Shown here: one piece after another, positions 51,308 through 61,085 of the stretch | Layout of the letters: the number at the start of each line of letters is the position of its first letter | Position numbering within the stretch: the first letter of the stretch is position 1 | Assembly (NCBI RefSeq): GCF_014960965.1 | Contig: NZ_CP063169.1 | Span: forward strand, 4,249,581 to 4,313,580 | From: Ruania alkalisoli | Lineage (GTDB): Bacteria > Actinomycetota > Actinomycetes > Actinomycetales > Beutenbergiaceae | Direction of reading: 5' to 3' | Length of the DNA: 64,000 bases | The notes under the pieces: generated by a model | Seen by the model: the letters and a program-made list of their open reading frames with translations, nothing else | Databases searched by the model: none | Told to the model about the DNA's origin: nothing | Position numbers and translations under genes: made by a program

Positions 51308-52321
51308 TCAGCAACCGCAACTGCGCCGGCGCACCAGCTCGGGGACCAGCACGGTCTGCCCCGGAGCGGCGGTCAGCATGTCGAGCGCCCGCTGCACCAT
51401 CTGCTCCATCGGCTGCGTCACCGCGGACAGCGGCGGCCAGGTGTAGGCCGAGGCGGCCGACCCGTCGAAGGCGACCATCGCGATCTCCTCCGGAACCCGC
51501 ACCCCGGCCTCGTGGAAGGCGAGCAGCGCCCCCACCGCCTGCTCGTCGGAGGCGACGAACACGGCGGTGGGGCGTTCGGGCTCGGTCAGCAGTTGATGCC
51601 CGGCCCGGTAACCACCCTCCCGCGAGTAGGGCTGGCTCGCCAGCGGACCCTCGGCCAGCCCGGCCTCGGCGAGAGCATCCGCCCACCCGCGCTGCCGGTT
51701 CCCCGCGGCGTCACCGATGAAGGCGACCCGCTCGTGGCCGTGCTCGATCAGGTGCGTCACCGCGACGCGGGCGCCGCCGTACCGGTCCACTCCCACGCTC
51801 GCCACACCCTCGGGGGCGGTGGCGGCGTTGATCAGCACGACGGGCACACCTGACACCTTCGCCGCCGCGGCACCGCGGGCGTCCATCGGCCGGGCGACCA
51901 GCATCCCGTCCACCTGCCGCGCGGCGAGCTGCTCGATCGCCTCGGCCACGTCGCCTCCCGTGCGCACGAGCAACGCCAGACCCCGCGCGCCCGCGGCGTG
52001 CTCCACCTGGTCGGTGAGCTCACCGAAGTACGGATTGCCCACCGAGGCCACCACCAGCCCCACCTGGCCGGTGCTGCCCAGGCGCAGCGCCCGGGCGGTG
52101 GCGTTCGGACGGTATCCGAGCGTGCGGACGGCCTCCAGCACCCGGGCTCGGGTTGCCGGAGCCACGTTCTTCGGTCCGTCGTTGAGGGTGTAACTCACGA
52201 CGGCGGTGCTCACCCCGGCCAGAGCGGCCACGTCCGCACGGGTCACCCGCGCGGGGTTGGCCTCGGCACGGCCCGCACCGGCCGGCTGGGTAGGCCCGGG
52301 TGACCCGCCGCGCCGGTTCAC
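51308..52321 (-). CDS. LacI-family transcriptional regulator
   Basis: 337 aa. Helix-turn-helix (about 26-75: TRADVAALAGVSTAVVSYTLN) and hinge (ARALRLG), then a periplasmic-binding-protein-like ligand domain. Ends with an unusual CysGlyCys. The gene is second in an operon after a Gfo/Idh/MocA oxidoreductase, with ATGA coupling, and divergent from a FucP-like symporter. Probable repressor of both, sensing the transported sugar or its metabolite. The operator TACTCGAGTA lies in the operon promoter. Confidence 0.94.
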   Translation of the reverse strand: MNRRGGSPGPTQPAGAGRAEANPARVTRADVAALAGVSTAVVSYTLNDGPKNVAPATRARVLEAVRTLGYRPNATARALRLGSTGQVGLVVASVGNPYFGELTDQVEHAAGARGLALLVRTGGDVAEAIEQLAARQVDGMLVARPMDARGAAAAKVSGVPVVLINAATAPEGVASVGVDRYGGARVAVTHLIEHGHERVAFIGDAAGNRQRGWADALAEAGLAEGPLASQPYSREGGYRAGHQLLTEPERPTAVFVASDEQAVGALLAFHEAGVRVPEEIAMVAFDGSAASAYTWPPLSAVTQPMEQMVQRALDMLTAAPGQTVLVPELVRRRSCGC

Positions 52322-53523
52322 TGCGGGGCGTCGCCGAAGTCGTCGATCGGCAGCCGCTCACCGCCGCGCAGTGCGGACTCGTGTGCCACCAGGCCGGGCA
52401 GGGTGTAGCGGGCGGCCACCCAGGCGTTCACGGTGGGGAGGGTCTGGGTGTTGACCGCGGTGACGAAGTCGTGCACAAGCAGGTGATGGCTGCCCATGTG
52501 ACCGTTCCCCAGGCCGGTGAGCTCGGCCGGCAGCGCCGAGGTGTCGTGCACCGGGGCATGCCCGGAGACGAAAGAGTCGTGCAGCTTCTCGTCCACGTTC
52601 GCCAGTGTCGCATCACCGGTGTCCTGGTGTGCCGGCTCCCCGGGCCGGACCAGCTCGGAGAGGTCCTCCAGCACGCCGGACCGGTTGTGCCAGAGCGTGG
52701 ACAGTGAGTTCTGCTCGAGGATCCCCTCGGTGCCGTAGAAGGTGAACCGGGACTCAGGGACTGCACCGGCGAGGCCCACGCGGCGGAACTCGTTGGTGCG
52801 GAAGCTGCCGCCGTCGGCGGTCTCGAACAAGGCGGAAGCGTTGGAGAAGTCGTTGTCGAACATGCTCACCTCTTTGTCGAAGACGCCGTCGCCGCGCTGG
52901 TCCGGGACCCCGACGGCGCTGACGCTGACCGCGTGGGTGTTCCACGCGCCGAGCACCCCTCCGATGGCGTGGGTGGGGTACTTCATCGGCGGGTAGCTGG
53001 CGGTTCGCTTCCAGTCCGCGCCGCCGCTGTACTGGTAGGCGGCGTAGAAGCCGTGGTCCATATCGTGCACATAGTCGCCCTCGGCGTAGAAGACGCGACC
53101 GAAGGCGCCGTCGGCTGCCTTCTGCCGCCCGAGCACGGTGACCGGGTTGTACTGGCTGGTCTCGCCCATCATGTAGGTGAGGCCGGTCTCCTTGACCGCG
53201 TCGATGATCGCGGCGATCTCCTCACGCGTGAACGCCATGGGCACCGCAGAGTAGACGTGCTTGCCGGCGCGCAGCGCCTGCACCACCAGCGGGCCGTGGG
53301 TCCACCGCTGAGTGAAGATGGCCACCGCGTCCACATCGGAGGCGAGCATCGCTTCGAAGTCCGGCTCCACGCCGGCCAGGCCGAGGTCGCGGGCGAGGGT
53401 GGTAGCACGGTCGGCGATCGTGTCGGTCACGGTGACGCGGGAGACCCCGGGGTGGGCGTGGAACAGAGTCGCGAATCCGCCGGCGAACTGCCCGGCGCCT
53501 ACGATTCCCAGTGAGAACGGCAT
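52318..53523 (-). CDS. Gfo/Idh/MocA-family oxidoreductase
   Basis: 401 aa. Rossmann motif IVGAGQFAGG (about 6-15) and the Gfo/Idh/MocA C-terminal sheet domain. The usual EKP is replaced by SAVPMAF at the cofactor loop, while YMMGETSQYNP follows, so the catalytic Lys of EKP is missing. Start 53523 has GAAGGAG. Operon leader before lacI; expressed from a strong TTGACA/TAGATT promoter with a LacI-type palindrome. Likely a sugar or inositol dehydrogenase, though the lost EKP makes activity uncertain. Confidence 0.9.
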   Translation of the reverse strand: MPFSLGIVGAGQFAGGFATLFHAHPGVSRVTVTDTIADRATTLARDLGLAGVEPDFEAMLASDVDAVAIFTQRWTHGPLVVQALRAGKHVYSAVPMAFTREEIAAIIDAVKETGLTYMMGETSQYNPVTVLGRQKAADGAFGRVFYAEGDYVHDMDHGFYAAYQYSGGADWKRTASYPPMKYPTHAIGGVLGAWNTHAVSVSAVGVPDQRGDGVFDKEVSMFDNDFSNASALFETADGGSFRTNEFRRVGLAGAVPESRFTFYGTEGILEQNSLSTLWHNRSGVLEDLSELVRPGEPAHQDTGDATLANVDEKLHDSFVSGHAPVHDTSALPAELTGLGNGHMGSHHLLVHDFVTAVNTQTLPTVNAWVAARYTLPGLVAHESALRGGERLPIDDFGDAPQ

Positions 53524-53558
53524 GCGTGTAGCTCCTTCAGAGGCGTGTCGGTCACGCA

Positions 53559-53586
53559 AATCTACTCGAGTAACTCGATGTGTCAA
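53559..53586 (-). promoter_or_regulatory. Promoter and LacI operator of oxidoreductase operon
   Basis: Minus-strand TTGACA (53581-53586), 16-bp spacer, TAGATT (53559-53564). The palindrome TACTCGAGTA (53563-53572), with the central CpG typical of LacI operators, overlaps the -10 and spacer. Confidence 0.85.
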
Positions 53587-53712
53587 GAGCAGGTCCACGC
53601 AGGTGATCGGCACCGTCGGAATGAGCTCGCTACCGCCCGGAAGCCATTCACACGGCCGAGTCGGCGGTGGCGTGGTTGACTGCCCCCCACCGACCTCGGG
53701 CGAGGGAGCCTC

Positions 53713-55038
53713 ATGAGTTCACCGAATGACTTCGACACGGCGCTGCACCACGAGCACAACCGCTTCCTGCACCCGGGGATGCTGGTGCCGTTCGTGCTGC
53801 TGGTGGCGTGCTTCGCTGCCTGGGGCACGGCTGCGAACATGACCGACACCCTGGTCTCGACGTTCACCTCCGTCTTCGACGACATGTCCACCGTGCAGGC
53901 CACGCTCGTGCAGTCGGCGTACTACGGCGCCTACTTCCTGCTCGCGCTGCCGGCAGCATTCGTCAACCAACGCTTCAACTACAAGGTGGGGGTGCTGCTC
54001 GGGCTCGGTCTGGCTGCCTCGGGCGGGTTCCTGTTCCTGCCCGCCGCGCAGGCGCAGACGTTCGGCTTCTTCCTGGCGGCGATCTTCGCCCTGGCCGCCG
54101 GGTTGTCGATCCTGGAGACCTCGGCCAACCCGTATGTGATGAGCATGGGGCCGGAGTCCAACGCGACCCGCCGGCTGAACTTCGCCCAGGCCTTCAACCC
54201 GGTCGGCACCAACACCGGCGTACTCCTGGCGGCTCTGCTGATCGCACCGAACCTCAGTCCTCTGACCCAGGACGAGCGCGACACGCTTCCACCGGCCGAA
54301 CGGGACGCGCTGCTCACCACCGAGCTGGACGCCGTCATGACCCCGTACGTGGGCCTGGCGGTGGTGCTGGTGCTGATCTGGGTGGGGATCGCCGTCACGA
54401 AGGTGCCGGGATTGAAGGTCGGGGCCAGCCACGAGGTGGACACCCGTGGTTCCTCCTCACGGGTGAAGCGACTGCTGACGAACACCCACTACTCCTTCGG
54501 GGTGGTGGCCCAGTTCTTCAACGTGGCCGCGCAGACCTGCATCTGGACCTTCACGATCACCTACGCACGGGACCAGATCGGCGCCAGCCCCACGGCGGCG
54601 AACTGGTGGTTGCAGGCGAGCCTGATCGTGTTCCTGGTGGCGCGGTTCGCGATGGTGGCGCTGATGGGCAGGTTCGATTCGCGGGTGCTGATGCTCGTCA
54701 TGACCTGCCTTGGCGTGGTGGGTTGTCTCGTGGCCGTGGCGGCGCCGGGCATGGTGGGCCTGGTGGCCGTGGTGGCGCTCTCAGCCTGTCTGTCGCTGCT
54801 GTTCCCGACGATCTACGGGATCGCGCTGGAAGGCCTGGGCCACGACACCAAGTTCGGCGCCGCCGGCCTGGTGATGGCCATCGTGGGCGGTGCGACCGTA
54901 CCGCTGCTCCAGGGCCAGCTGGTGGACTCCGTCGGCTCCGCGTTCTCCTACATCGTGCCGGCCGGATGCTTCGTGGTGATCGTGGGGTATGCGATCTATA
55001 CGTTGCGGGCGCCGCGGCCGATCCACGAGACGGGGTGA
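53713..55038 (+). CDS. FucP-like sugar:H+ symporter (MFS)
   Basis: 441 aa, twelve membrane helices. The motif SILETSANPYV and NFAQAFNPVGTNTG are typical of the FucP/glucose-galactose porter family; the matched Asn and Glu positions line the FucP sugar site. Start has GGGAG. It is divergent from the Gfo/Idh/MocA-LacI operon, so the sugar it takes up, possibly L-fucose or a related hexose, is likely oxidised by that dehydrogenase; the sugar itself is inference. Confidence 0.9.
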   Translation: MSSPNDFDTALHHEHNRFLHPGMLVPFVLLVACFAAWGTAANMTDTLVSTFTSVFDDMSTVQATLVQSAYYGAYFLLALPAAFVNQRFNYKVGVLLGLGLAASGGFLFLPAAQAQTFGFFLAAIFALAAGLSILETSANPYVMSMGPESNATRRLNFAQAFNPVGTNTGVLLAALLIAPNLSPLTQDERDTLPPAERDALLTTELDAVMTPYVGLAVVLVLIWVGIAVTKVPGLKVGASHEVDTRGSSSRVKRLLTNTHYSFGVVAQFFNVAAQTCIWTFTITYARDQIGASPTAANWWLQASLIVFLVARFAMVALMGRFDSRVLMLVMTCLGVVGCLVAVAAPGMVGLVAVVALSACLSLLFPTIYGIALEGLGHDTKFGAAGLVMAIVGGATVPLLQGQLVDSVGSAFSYIVPAGCFVVIVGYAIYTLRAPRPIHETG

Positions 55039-55263
55039 GTACACGCTTGTGCCGTATGCGCACGAGAGGTGACATGCGCAGCACGGTGTTCCGGAACAAT
55101 CGCACGCTCCTCAGGCCCACGCGAGCTCCAGCAGGCGCCGGGCCCGGAGGTCGAGGAGTGGCTAGCCTGATCCGCGACGCGCGATCTCCTTCCGTAGCGG
55201 AATCGCACGTCGAAATGGTGCTGGCACCGCCGCCACAGCCGCCTATTCGACGTGTGATTCCAG

Positions 55264-55863
55264 TCAGCCGGGCGGCATGCGCTTCTGCGGATGCAACGTC
55301 TCGTGCCGGGCCAGCATGGCGACGAGTTCGGCGATCTTGCGCTCCCGGGTCTGCTGCCGCTTGACGTTCTCCACCCGGTAGATCATCGCGAACCGATTCG
55401 TCGAGGTGAGCACCTCGAACATCGCCTGGGCATCCGGGTTCGCCGCGATCGCTGCGGCCAGATCCTCCGGTACGACGGCGGTCGCCGGACCTGCGTAGGC
55501 CGCCTCCCAACGCCCGTCCGCCTTCGCCTCCTCGACGGCGGCACGCCCTGCGGGCAGCATCTTGCCTTCGGCTTCCAGGCGCTCCACACGCCCGACGTTC
55601 TTGGCCGACCACCGGCTGCGCGGCCGGCGCGGGGTGTAGCGCTGCAGCGAGGTGGCGTCATCGCGGGACTTCGCCTGGCCATCGATCCAGCCCACGCAGA
55701 GGGCCTCCAGCACGGCACCCTCGTAGGTCAGGGCCGTGACGTTGCCCCCCTTCTTGCCGAGCACCAGCCACACTCCCGGTGAGGTGTCGTGGTGGGCGAT
55801 CAGCCACTCGCGCCAGGCGGCGGCGTCGGGGAGCAGGAGCTCGGGCAGCGGTGGCGCAGGCAT
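55264..55863 (-). CDS. YdeI/OmpD-associated family protein
   Basis: 199 aa. The pattern AAWREWLIAHHDTSPGVWLVLGKKG, then GWIDGQAKSRD and QRYTPRRPRSRWSAKN, is typical of the YdeI-like family; YdeI has been linked to antimicrobial-peptide tolerance in enteric bacteria, but the biochemical role is unclear. Start 55863 follows TAGGCT (55870-55875) by 6 bases, fitting a leaderless mRNA. No partner gene is adjacent. Confidence 0.85.
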   Translation of the reverse strand: MPAPPLPELLLPDAAAWREWLIAHHDTSPGVWLVLGKKGGNVTALTYEGAVLEALCVGWIDGQAKSRDDATSLQRYTPRRPRSRWSAKNVGRVERLEAEGKMLPAGRAAVEEAKADGRWEAAYAGPATAVVPEDLAAAIAANPDAQAMFEVLTSTNRFAMIYRVENVKRQQTRERKIAELVAMLARHETLHPQKRMPPG

Positions 55864-55971
55864 GGCGGGAGCCTAGCCTTCAGCACTGACGAGGGTGGCC
55901 CTGGTGTCAAATCAGGGCGGCGCCCACGACACTCATGCCGCCCTCGTGAGTGCCACTCGAGCGACCCCGCG

Positions 55972-56679
55972 TCAGTCCCGCTTGGGGTCAGCCGGCGCAG
56001 CCGACCAGATGCCTACCAGCCGAGCCACCACCACCGTCAGGTACAGCGTCCCGACGACCGCCATGAAGGACCCCAGCGACCTCGCCCACGGCGATACGGG
56101 CAGCACATCCCCGTAGCCGAGCGTGGCAAGCGTGACATAGGAGTAGTACAACGTCTGGTGCCAACCCAGCGGCCCGCCATCACCCTGCGGATCGGTGAAG
56201 CTGCCAGGAGCGAAGACCTCGAGCAGCGCGAAGCTCGCACCGAAGAACCCGCCCAGCACCAGATAAGCGGTGACCGCCACCAGGACGAGGTCCAGTCCTG
56301 GTGCAGACCTGCGCCGGAACACGAAACGCAGCAGGCCGTAGATCAGGGCAGCCATCGAGAGGGCGACGGAGATCAGCATGGCGACGGTCGCCGTCGTACT
56401 GTCCTGCTTCACCGAGAACCACGCGCCACACACGAGGAAGATCCCGGTCACGGCCACCATCGGGCCCACATGCTGGCCCTCGTCGCGCACCGTGAGGATG
56501 CCGAATCCGAGCATCACGGCGTAGAGCACCATGTACAACACAGCCAGGCCCGGCCCGAGGGTAGTGACCGGGTAGCCGAACTGCAGCAGCACCACACAAC
56601 CGAGCAAGATCGCCACCCGGGCGCTACCAGATCGGCGGCCGGATGCCTCTCGCGGCGGGGAGGCGGGCATGTGCGACAT
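55972..56679 (-). CDS. Potassium channel family protein
   Basis: 235 aa. Six hydrophobic segments, the last two flanking a pore loop with the filter TLGYGD (186-191), so K+ selectivity is expected. S4 has no regular Arg ladder (only the FVFRRRSA boundary), so voltage gating is unlikely. No RCK or cyclic-nucleotide domain follows; the C-terminal tail is short. Start 56679 has AAAGGGA; divergent from an MBL protein gene. Adds to the ion-transport genes in the window. Confidence 0.9.
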   Translation of the reverse strand: MSHMPASPPREASGRRSGSARVAILLGCVVLLQFGYPVTTLGPGLAVLYMVLYAVMLGFGILTVRDEGQHVGPMVAVTGIFLVCGAWFSVKQDSTTATVAMLISVALSMAALIYGLLRFVFRRRSAPGLDLVLVAVTAYLVLGGFFGASFALLEVFAPGSFTDPQGDGGPLGWHQTLYYSYVTLATLGYGDVLPVSPWARSLGSFMAVVGTLYLTVVVARLVGIWSAAPADPKRD

Positions 56680-56796
56680 CGCGACGGTCCCTTTCGTGGG
56701 CGTGGTGGGCCAGGCGCCAATGTAGCGAGAAGGCCGATGCGGGACACGGAAACGTACATCAGTACTGTCTCGATCGTCTCGTGCCACGATCAGACC

Positions 56797-57606
56797 ATGC
56801 TGATCTGTGCCACGTGCGCGGTGGAATACGACGAACCCGCCCCCGAGGTCTGCCCCATCTGCGCAGACGAACGCCAGTACCTGCCCGTCGGTGGGCAACG
56901 CTGGACCACCCTGACCGAGCTGGCTGAGGCGGGCACCACGCTCACCTGGGCCGAGACTGAACCGGACGTGCATTGCATCAGCACACGGGACGCCGTCGGG
57001 ATCGGGCAGACCGCCCAGCTGGTGCGCACCTCGCAGGGTTCGCTGCTGTGGGACCCGCCCGGCTTCTTGGACGCCGACGGCGTTGCCCGGGTTCGCGCAC
57101 AGGGCCCGGTTCTCGCGGTGGCCGCCAGCCACCCGCACATGTTCGGCGTACAGGTGGAGTGGGCGCGGGCGCTCGATGCGCAGGTGCTGGTGGCCGAGGC
57201 GGATGCGATGTGGCTCGGCCGGACGGACGAGCGGGTGCAGGTCTGGTCCGGGACGCACGACGTGCTGCCCGGGCTCACGTTGCACCAGGTGGGCGGGCAC
57301 TTCGCCGGCTCGGCGGTGGCGTTGTGGACGCAGGGGGCCGAAGGCAGGGGGTTGCTACTCACCGGGGACACCATCTTCCCGAACCCGGACCGAGCGTCGG
57401 TGGGGTTCCTGCGCAGCTACCCGAACAAGATCCCCCTCTCCGCCGCAGTGGTGGAGCGGATCGCCGCCCAGCTGGAGACGCTGACCTTCGACCGGATCGT
57501 GGGGAACTTCGGCAACGTGATCGACTCCGGCGGGCAAGAAGTGCTGCGCCGCTCGGCCGAGCGGCACATCGCGTGGGTTCGCGGGGATTTCGACCACCTC
57601 ACGTGA
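56797..57606 (+). CDS. MBL-fold metallo-hydrolase with zinc ribbon
   Basis: 269 aa. An N-terminal rubredoxin/zinc-ribbon knuckle (Cys4, Cys7, Cys19, Cys22) precedes a metallo-beta-lactamase fold. The usual HxHxDH site reads SHPHMFG, with VGGHF and LTGDTIF supplying later ligands, so at least one metal site looks incomplete. The protein is probably cytoplasmic; substrate unknown. ATG 56797 is 6 bases after CACGAT (56785-56790). It ends 42 bp before the MerR start and just before the MerR operator. Confidence 0.8.
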   Translation: MLICATCAVEYDEPAPEVCPICADERQYLPVGGQRWTTLTELAEAGTTLTWAETEPDVHCISTRDAVGIGQTAQLVRTSQGSLLWDPPGFLDADGVARVRAQGPVLAVAASHPHMFGVQVEWARALDAQVLVAEADAMWLGRTDERVQVWSGTHDVLPGLTLHQVGGHFAGSAVALWTQGAEGRGLLLTGDTIFPNPDRASVGFLRSYPNKIPLSAAVVERIAAQLETLTFDRIVGNFGNVIDSGGQEVLRRSAERHIAWVRGDFDHLT

Positions 57607-57611
57607 GGCTC

Positions 57612-57642
57612 TTGCCCTGGAGTGCACTCCAGGAGTGACACT
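57612..57642 (+). promoter_or_regulatory. MerR promoter with perfect 18-bp operator
   Basis: TTGCCC (57612-57617), a 19-bp spacer holding the palindrome CCTGGAGTGCACTCCAGG (57616-57633), then GACACT (57637-57642), which is 6 bases from the MerR ATG. Confidence 0.88.
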
Positions 57643-57648
57643 GGGGCC

Positions 57649-58029
57649 ATGTCGCTCACCATCGCCGAGGCTGCCCAGCGGCTCGGGCTCGCCGTGGACA
57701 CGTTGCGCTACTACGAGAAGGACGGCCTGCTGCTACGGCCGGTGCCGCGCTCGAGTGCCGGGCACCGCCGCTTCCAAGCAGAGGATCTGCGCTGGATCGA
57801 GTTGATCACGCGACTGCGGGCCACCGGGATGCCGATCCGGGAGGTGCGCCGGTACGCGGACCTGGTGCGCGCAGGTAGCGGGAACGAACGCGAACGCCTG
57901 GAGCTGCTGCAGGGGCACCGGGAGGCGGTACTCGCCCAGCTCGCCGAGGCACAGACACACCTGGCCGCGATCGAGTACAAGATCGACCTCTACACCGATC
58001 GGCTCGGGGCGGAGTGCCTCTCTGCCTGA
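57649..58029 (+). CDS. MerR-family regulator of aldo/keto reductase gene
   Basis: 126 aa. Winged HTH (about 3-70: [25 protein letters not shown]) and a dimerisation helix, ending with [13 protein letters not shown]. It contains one Cys, near the end, and none in a SoxR- or MerR-type cluster. Start 57649 is chosen because GACACT lies 6 bases before it. The next gene, an aldo/keto reductase, starts 53 bp downstream behind a nearly identical operator, so the regulator probably activates both. YhdM/AdhR-type aldehyde sensors are the closest functional analogy. Confidence 0.92.
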   Translation: MSLTIAEAAQRLGLAVDTLRYYEKDGLLLRPVPRSSAGHRRFQAEDLRWIELITRLRATGMPIREVRRYADLVRAGSGNERERLELLQGHREAVLAQLAEAQTHLAAIEYKIDLYTDRLGAECLSA

Positions 58030-58044
58030 GCCGGTACGTCGTAC

Positions 58045-58075
58045 TTGACCTGGAGCGCGCTCCAGCGGCTTCACT
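58045..58075 (+). promoter_or_regulatory. MerR-type promoter of aldo/keto reductase gene
   Basis: TTGACC (58045-58050), a 19-bp spacer with the palindrome CTGGAGCGCGCTCCAG (58050-58065), then TTCACT (58070-58075), 7 bases before the ATG. Only the central bases differ from the operator at 57616-57633. Confidence 0.88.
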
Positions 58076-58082
58076 CGATTCC

Positions 58083-59075
<993 letters not shown>

Positions 59076-59090
59076 ACGCGATCCGCCCTG

Positions 59091-59136
59091 TGCTTGGGCC
59101 GAACGCTGCTTGGCCGAACGCTGCTTGGCCGAACGC
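59091..59136. repeat. Short tandem repeat
   Basis: Three near-identical units of TGCTTGGCCGAACGC (first unit has one extra G), 16+15+15 bp, just after the aldo/keto reductase stop. Confidence 0.9.
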
Positions 59137-59192
59137 GATGACTCCGCCCCCGGTCGCACGACCTGGCGGTACCGGGACAACGCAGAGGTGAG

Positions 59193-59933
59193 CTACGCCG
59201 TCGGGCGCTCCGCATCGGCCTGGCCTCCGGCGTTGGTCTGCGGTGGTGATGGCGGCACGGATGGTGTACTGCCCAGGGCCCCCGCGATCCGCTGCTCGAT
59301 CGCGTCGGTGGCGGCATCGGGTAGGACCAGCAGGCCCTCCAGCTCCTTGGTGGCCCGACGGTAGGCCGACTGCCTCTCGGCGCGGGTGGCACCGGAATTG
59401 TCGGCGAGCGCGAGCATGGTCTTCGCGCGGGCGAGCGCGGCGCGTTCGGCCTCGGTGAAGTCCGAGGTGCGGCGGCGTTTGGCCTCCCGCTCGGCGATGT
59501 CGAAGGTGAGACCGAACTCGCGGACCGCCTCGCGGTAGCGCGCGAGTGTCCGGGCGTCGCGCAACGCGTCGGGGTCGTCCGGGCGCAGCCCGTCGGCGTC
59601 CCGCTTGGCCCGGTGGAAGTCGACCGTGACCTGCTCGCGCATGTCGGTCATCACAGGGAAGTCGATCAGCTTGGCGACGTCGAGCTCGTAGTCGAGCCAA
59701 CGCCGGTTGGTTTCGTCATGCTCGGCGATCACCCGCTCGATCTCGCTGGTGCGCGCCTCCTCGGCCTCTCCGGCGGCGAATCGCTCGGCGTTCTTGAGCT
59801 TCTGCAGCTCGATCCTGTCCCGGCGGCGACGCTCGTCCCACTTCTGGGCTCCCTTGATCCAGCCACCGACCACCCCGCCGAGAGGGAAGACCAGCCACCA
59901 GTAGCCGCCGACGAACTGCCAGAAGGAGTCCAC
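59193..59933 (-). CDS. Membrane-anchored coiled-coil protein of unknown function
   Basis: 246 aa: a short N-terminal membrane helix (about 10-25), a strongly charged coiled-coil stretch (about 30-85, KWDERRRRDRIELQKLK), a helical middle and a Gly/Pro/Ser-rich tail. No family recognised. GTG 59933 is the start: TACCCT (59940-59945) lies 6 bases upstream. Downstream repeats mark its convergent end with the aldo/keto reductase. Confidence 0.65.
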   Translation of the reverse strand: MDSFWQFVGGYWWLVFPLGGVVGGWIKGAQKWDERRRRDRIELQKLKNAERFAAGEAEEARTSEIERVIAEHDETNRRWLDYELDVAKLIDFPVMTDMREQVTVDFHRAKRDADGLRPDDPDALRDARTLARYREAVREFGLTFDIAEREAKRRRTSDFTEAERAALARAKTMLALADNSGATRAERQSAYRRATKELEGLLVLPDAATDAIEQRIAGALGSTPSVPPSPPQTNAGGQADAERPTA

Positions 59934-60099
59934 CCGTCCAGGGTAGTCACGAAATCGCACGTCGACTTGGCTGCCGGCACCGATCGAATCCGCGACAGGT
60001 GGCACCCAGACCTGGAATGCGGTTCGTCCGGCTGACGCTGACGCACCTGTACTTGCGCTGCCGACTACCCTCTGCTGAGCTCAGCACGTGGAGTCATCG

Positions 60100-60978
60100 A
60101 TGGAGCGCGCACTTCGCGAACACATCATCGGCTGGGTGGTCGAACGGGCCGAGGCGAACGGTGGGTTCGTGTTCCGCGAGGAGTTGCTCTCCTACCGCCA
60201 TCGCGGCGAGAAGCTTCCGGTGATCGACTACTCCCGCGGTATCCGCAATCCCCAGGCGCTGTCCGCCACGTTGTCGATCGTCAGCTCGACCTCCGGCCCG
60301 TACGACGACGTCGAGTCCGACGACGGACTTCTCCACTACGCCTACCGCTCCGGTGACCCGTGGTCCGGGGACAATCGAAAGCTCCGCGTCGCTTACGAGA
60401 CCGGCATGCCGCTACTGCTGTTCCGCAAAGAGGTGCCGAATGTCTACACACCGGTGGCCCCCGTGTTCGTCGTCGACGACCGCCCGGACGAACGCGCCTT
60501 CGTGATCGCGCTGGACGAATCATTCCGCTTCTTCGGTGACCTTGACACTCTCTCAGAAGAGAAACGCCGGTATGCCCGCCGCCTCGCCAGGCAACGCCTG
60601 CACCAGCCGGCATTCCGCACCCGGGTGCTGCTCGCGTACGAGACCCGCTGCACCGTCTGCCGACTCCACCACGGCTCTCTGCTGGACGCCGCGCACATCC
60701 TCCCCGACGGTCATCCCGACGGCGCCCCGACCGTGGACAACGGCCTGGCCATGTGCAAGATCCACCACGCCGCCTACGACCAGGACATGCTCGGTGTCAC
60801 GCCGGACTATCGGGTGCAGATCGCCTGGCGCCTGCTGGAGGAGAAGGACGGCCCGATGCTCCGGCATGGACTGCAGGAGATGCACGGCCAGACGCTGCAC
60901 CTGCCGTGCCGCCCCCGAGACCGCCCGCACCGCGACCATCTCGCCTATCGGTACGAGACATTCGTGCGGGGTGTCTGA
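60100..60978 (+). CDS. HNH endonuclease with N-terminal DNA-recognition-like domain
   Basis: 292 aa. C-terminal HNH: zinc Cys184 and Cys187, AAHI with catalytic His199, Asn214, Cys219 and His222/His223. The N-terminal part (about 20-140), with YDDVESDDGLLHY, NRKLRVAYE, LLLFRKE and FVVDD, resembles the base-recognition domains of modification-dependent (McrA/SRA-type) nucleases. Start 60100 has GGAG six bases upstream; GTG 60088 would add 4 residues. A standalone restriction nuclease against modified DNA is the best reading; the modification is unknown. Confidence 0.8.
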   Translation: MERALREHIIGWVVERAEANGGFVFREELLSYRHRGEKLPVIDYSRGIRNPQALSATLSIVSSTSGPYDDVESDDGLLHYAYRSGDPWSGDNRKLRVAYETGMPLLLFRKEVPNVYTPVAPVFVVDDRPDERAFVIALDESFRFFGDLDTLSEEKRRYARRLARQRLHQPAFRTRVLLAYETRCTVCRLHHGSLLDAAHILPDGHPDGAPTVDNGLAMCKIHHAAYDQDMLGVTPDYRVQIAWRLLEEKDGPMLRHGLQEMHGQTLHLPCRPRDRPHRDHLAYRYETFVRGV

Positions 60979-61010
60979 TCCCGCGGTGCCTACGGTGCGA
61001 TTCCGATTCA

Positions 61011-61079
61011 CCCGATGCATCGGGATCACATCACAGCAGCACCGGCCGCTTGACACCATCACGACACCGGTGATCGGCT
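61011..61079 (+). promoter_or_regulatory. Palindromes and promoter of oxidoreductase operon
   Basis: A perfect 14-bp palindrome CCCGATGCATCGGG (61011-61024) lies upstream of TTGACA (61050-61055), an inverted repeat ATCAC-N7-GTGAT (61058-61074) and a weak -10 TCGGCT (61074-61079), 6 bases before the GTG start. A perfect -35 with a poor -10 suits an activated promoter. Confidence 0.6.
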
Positions 61080-61085
61080 CACCCC

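Noticed and set aside
55039-55263. Gene or RNA in the spacer after the FucP-like gene
   Set aside because: No start with a ribosome site, no stable hairpin and no coding bias seen.
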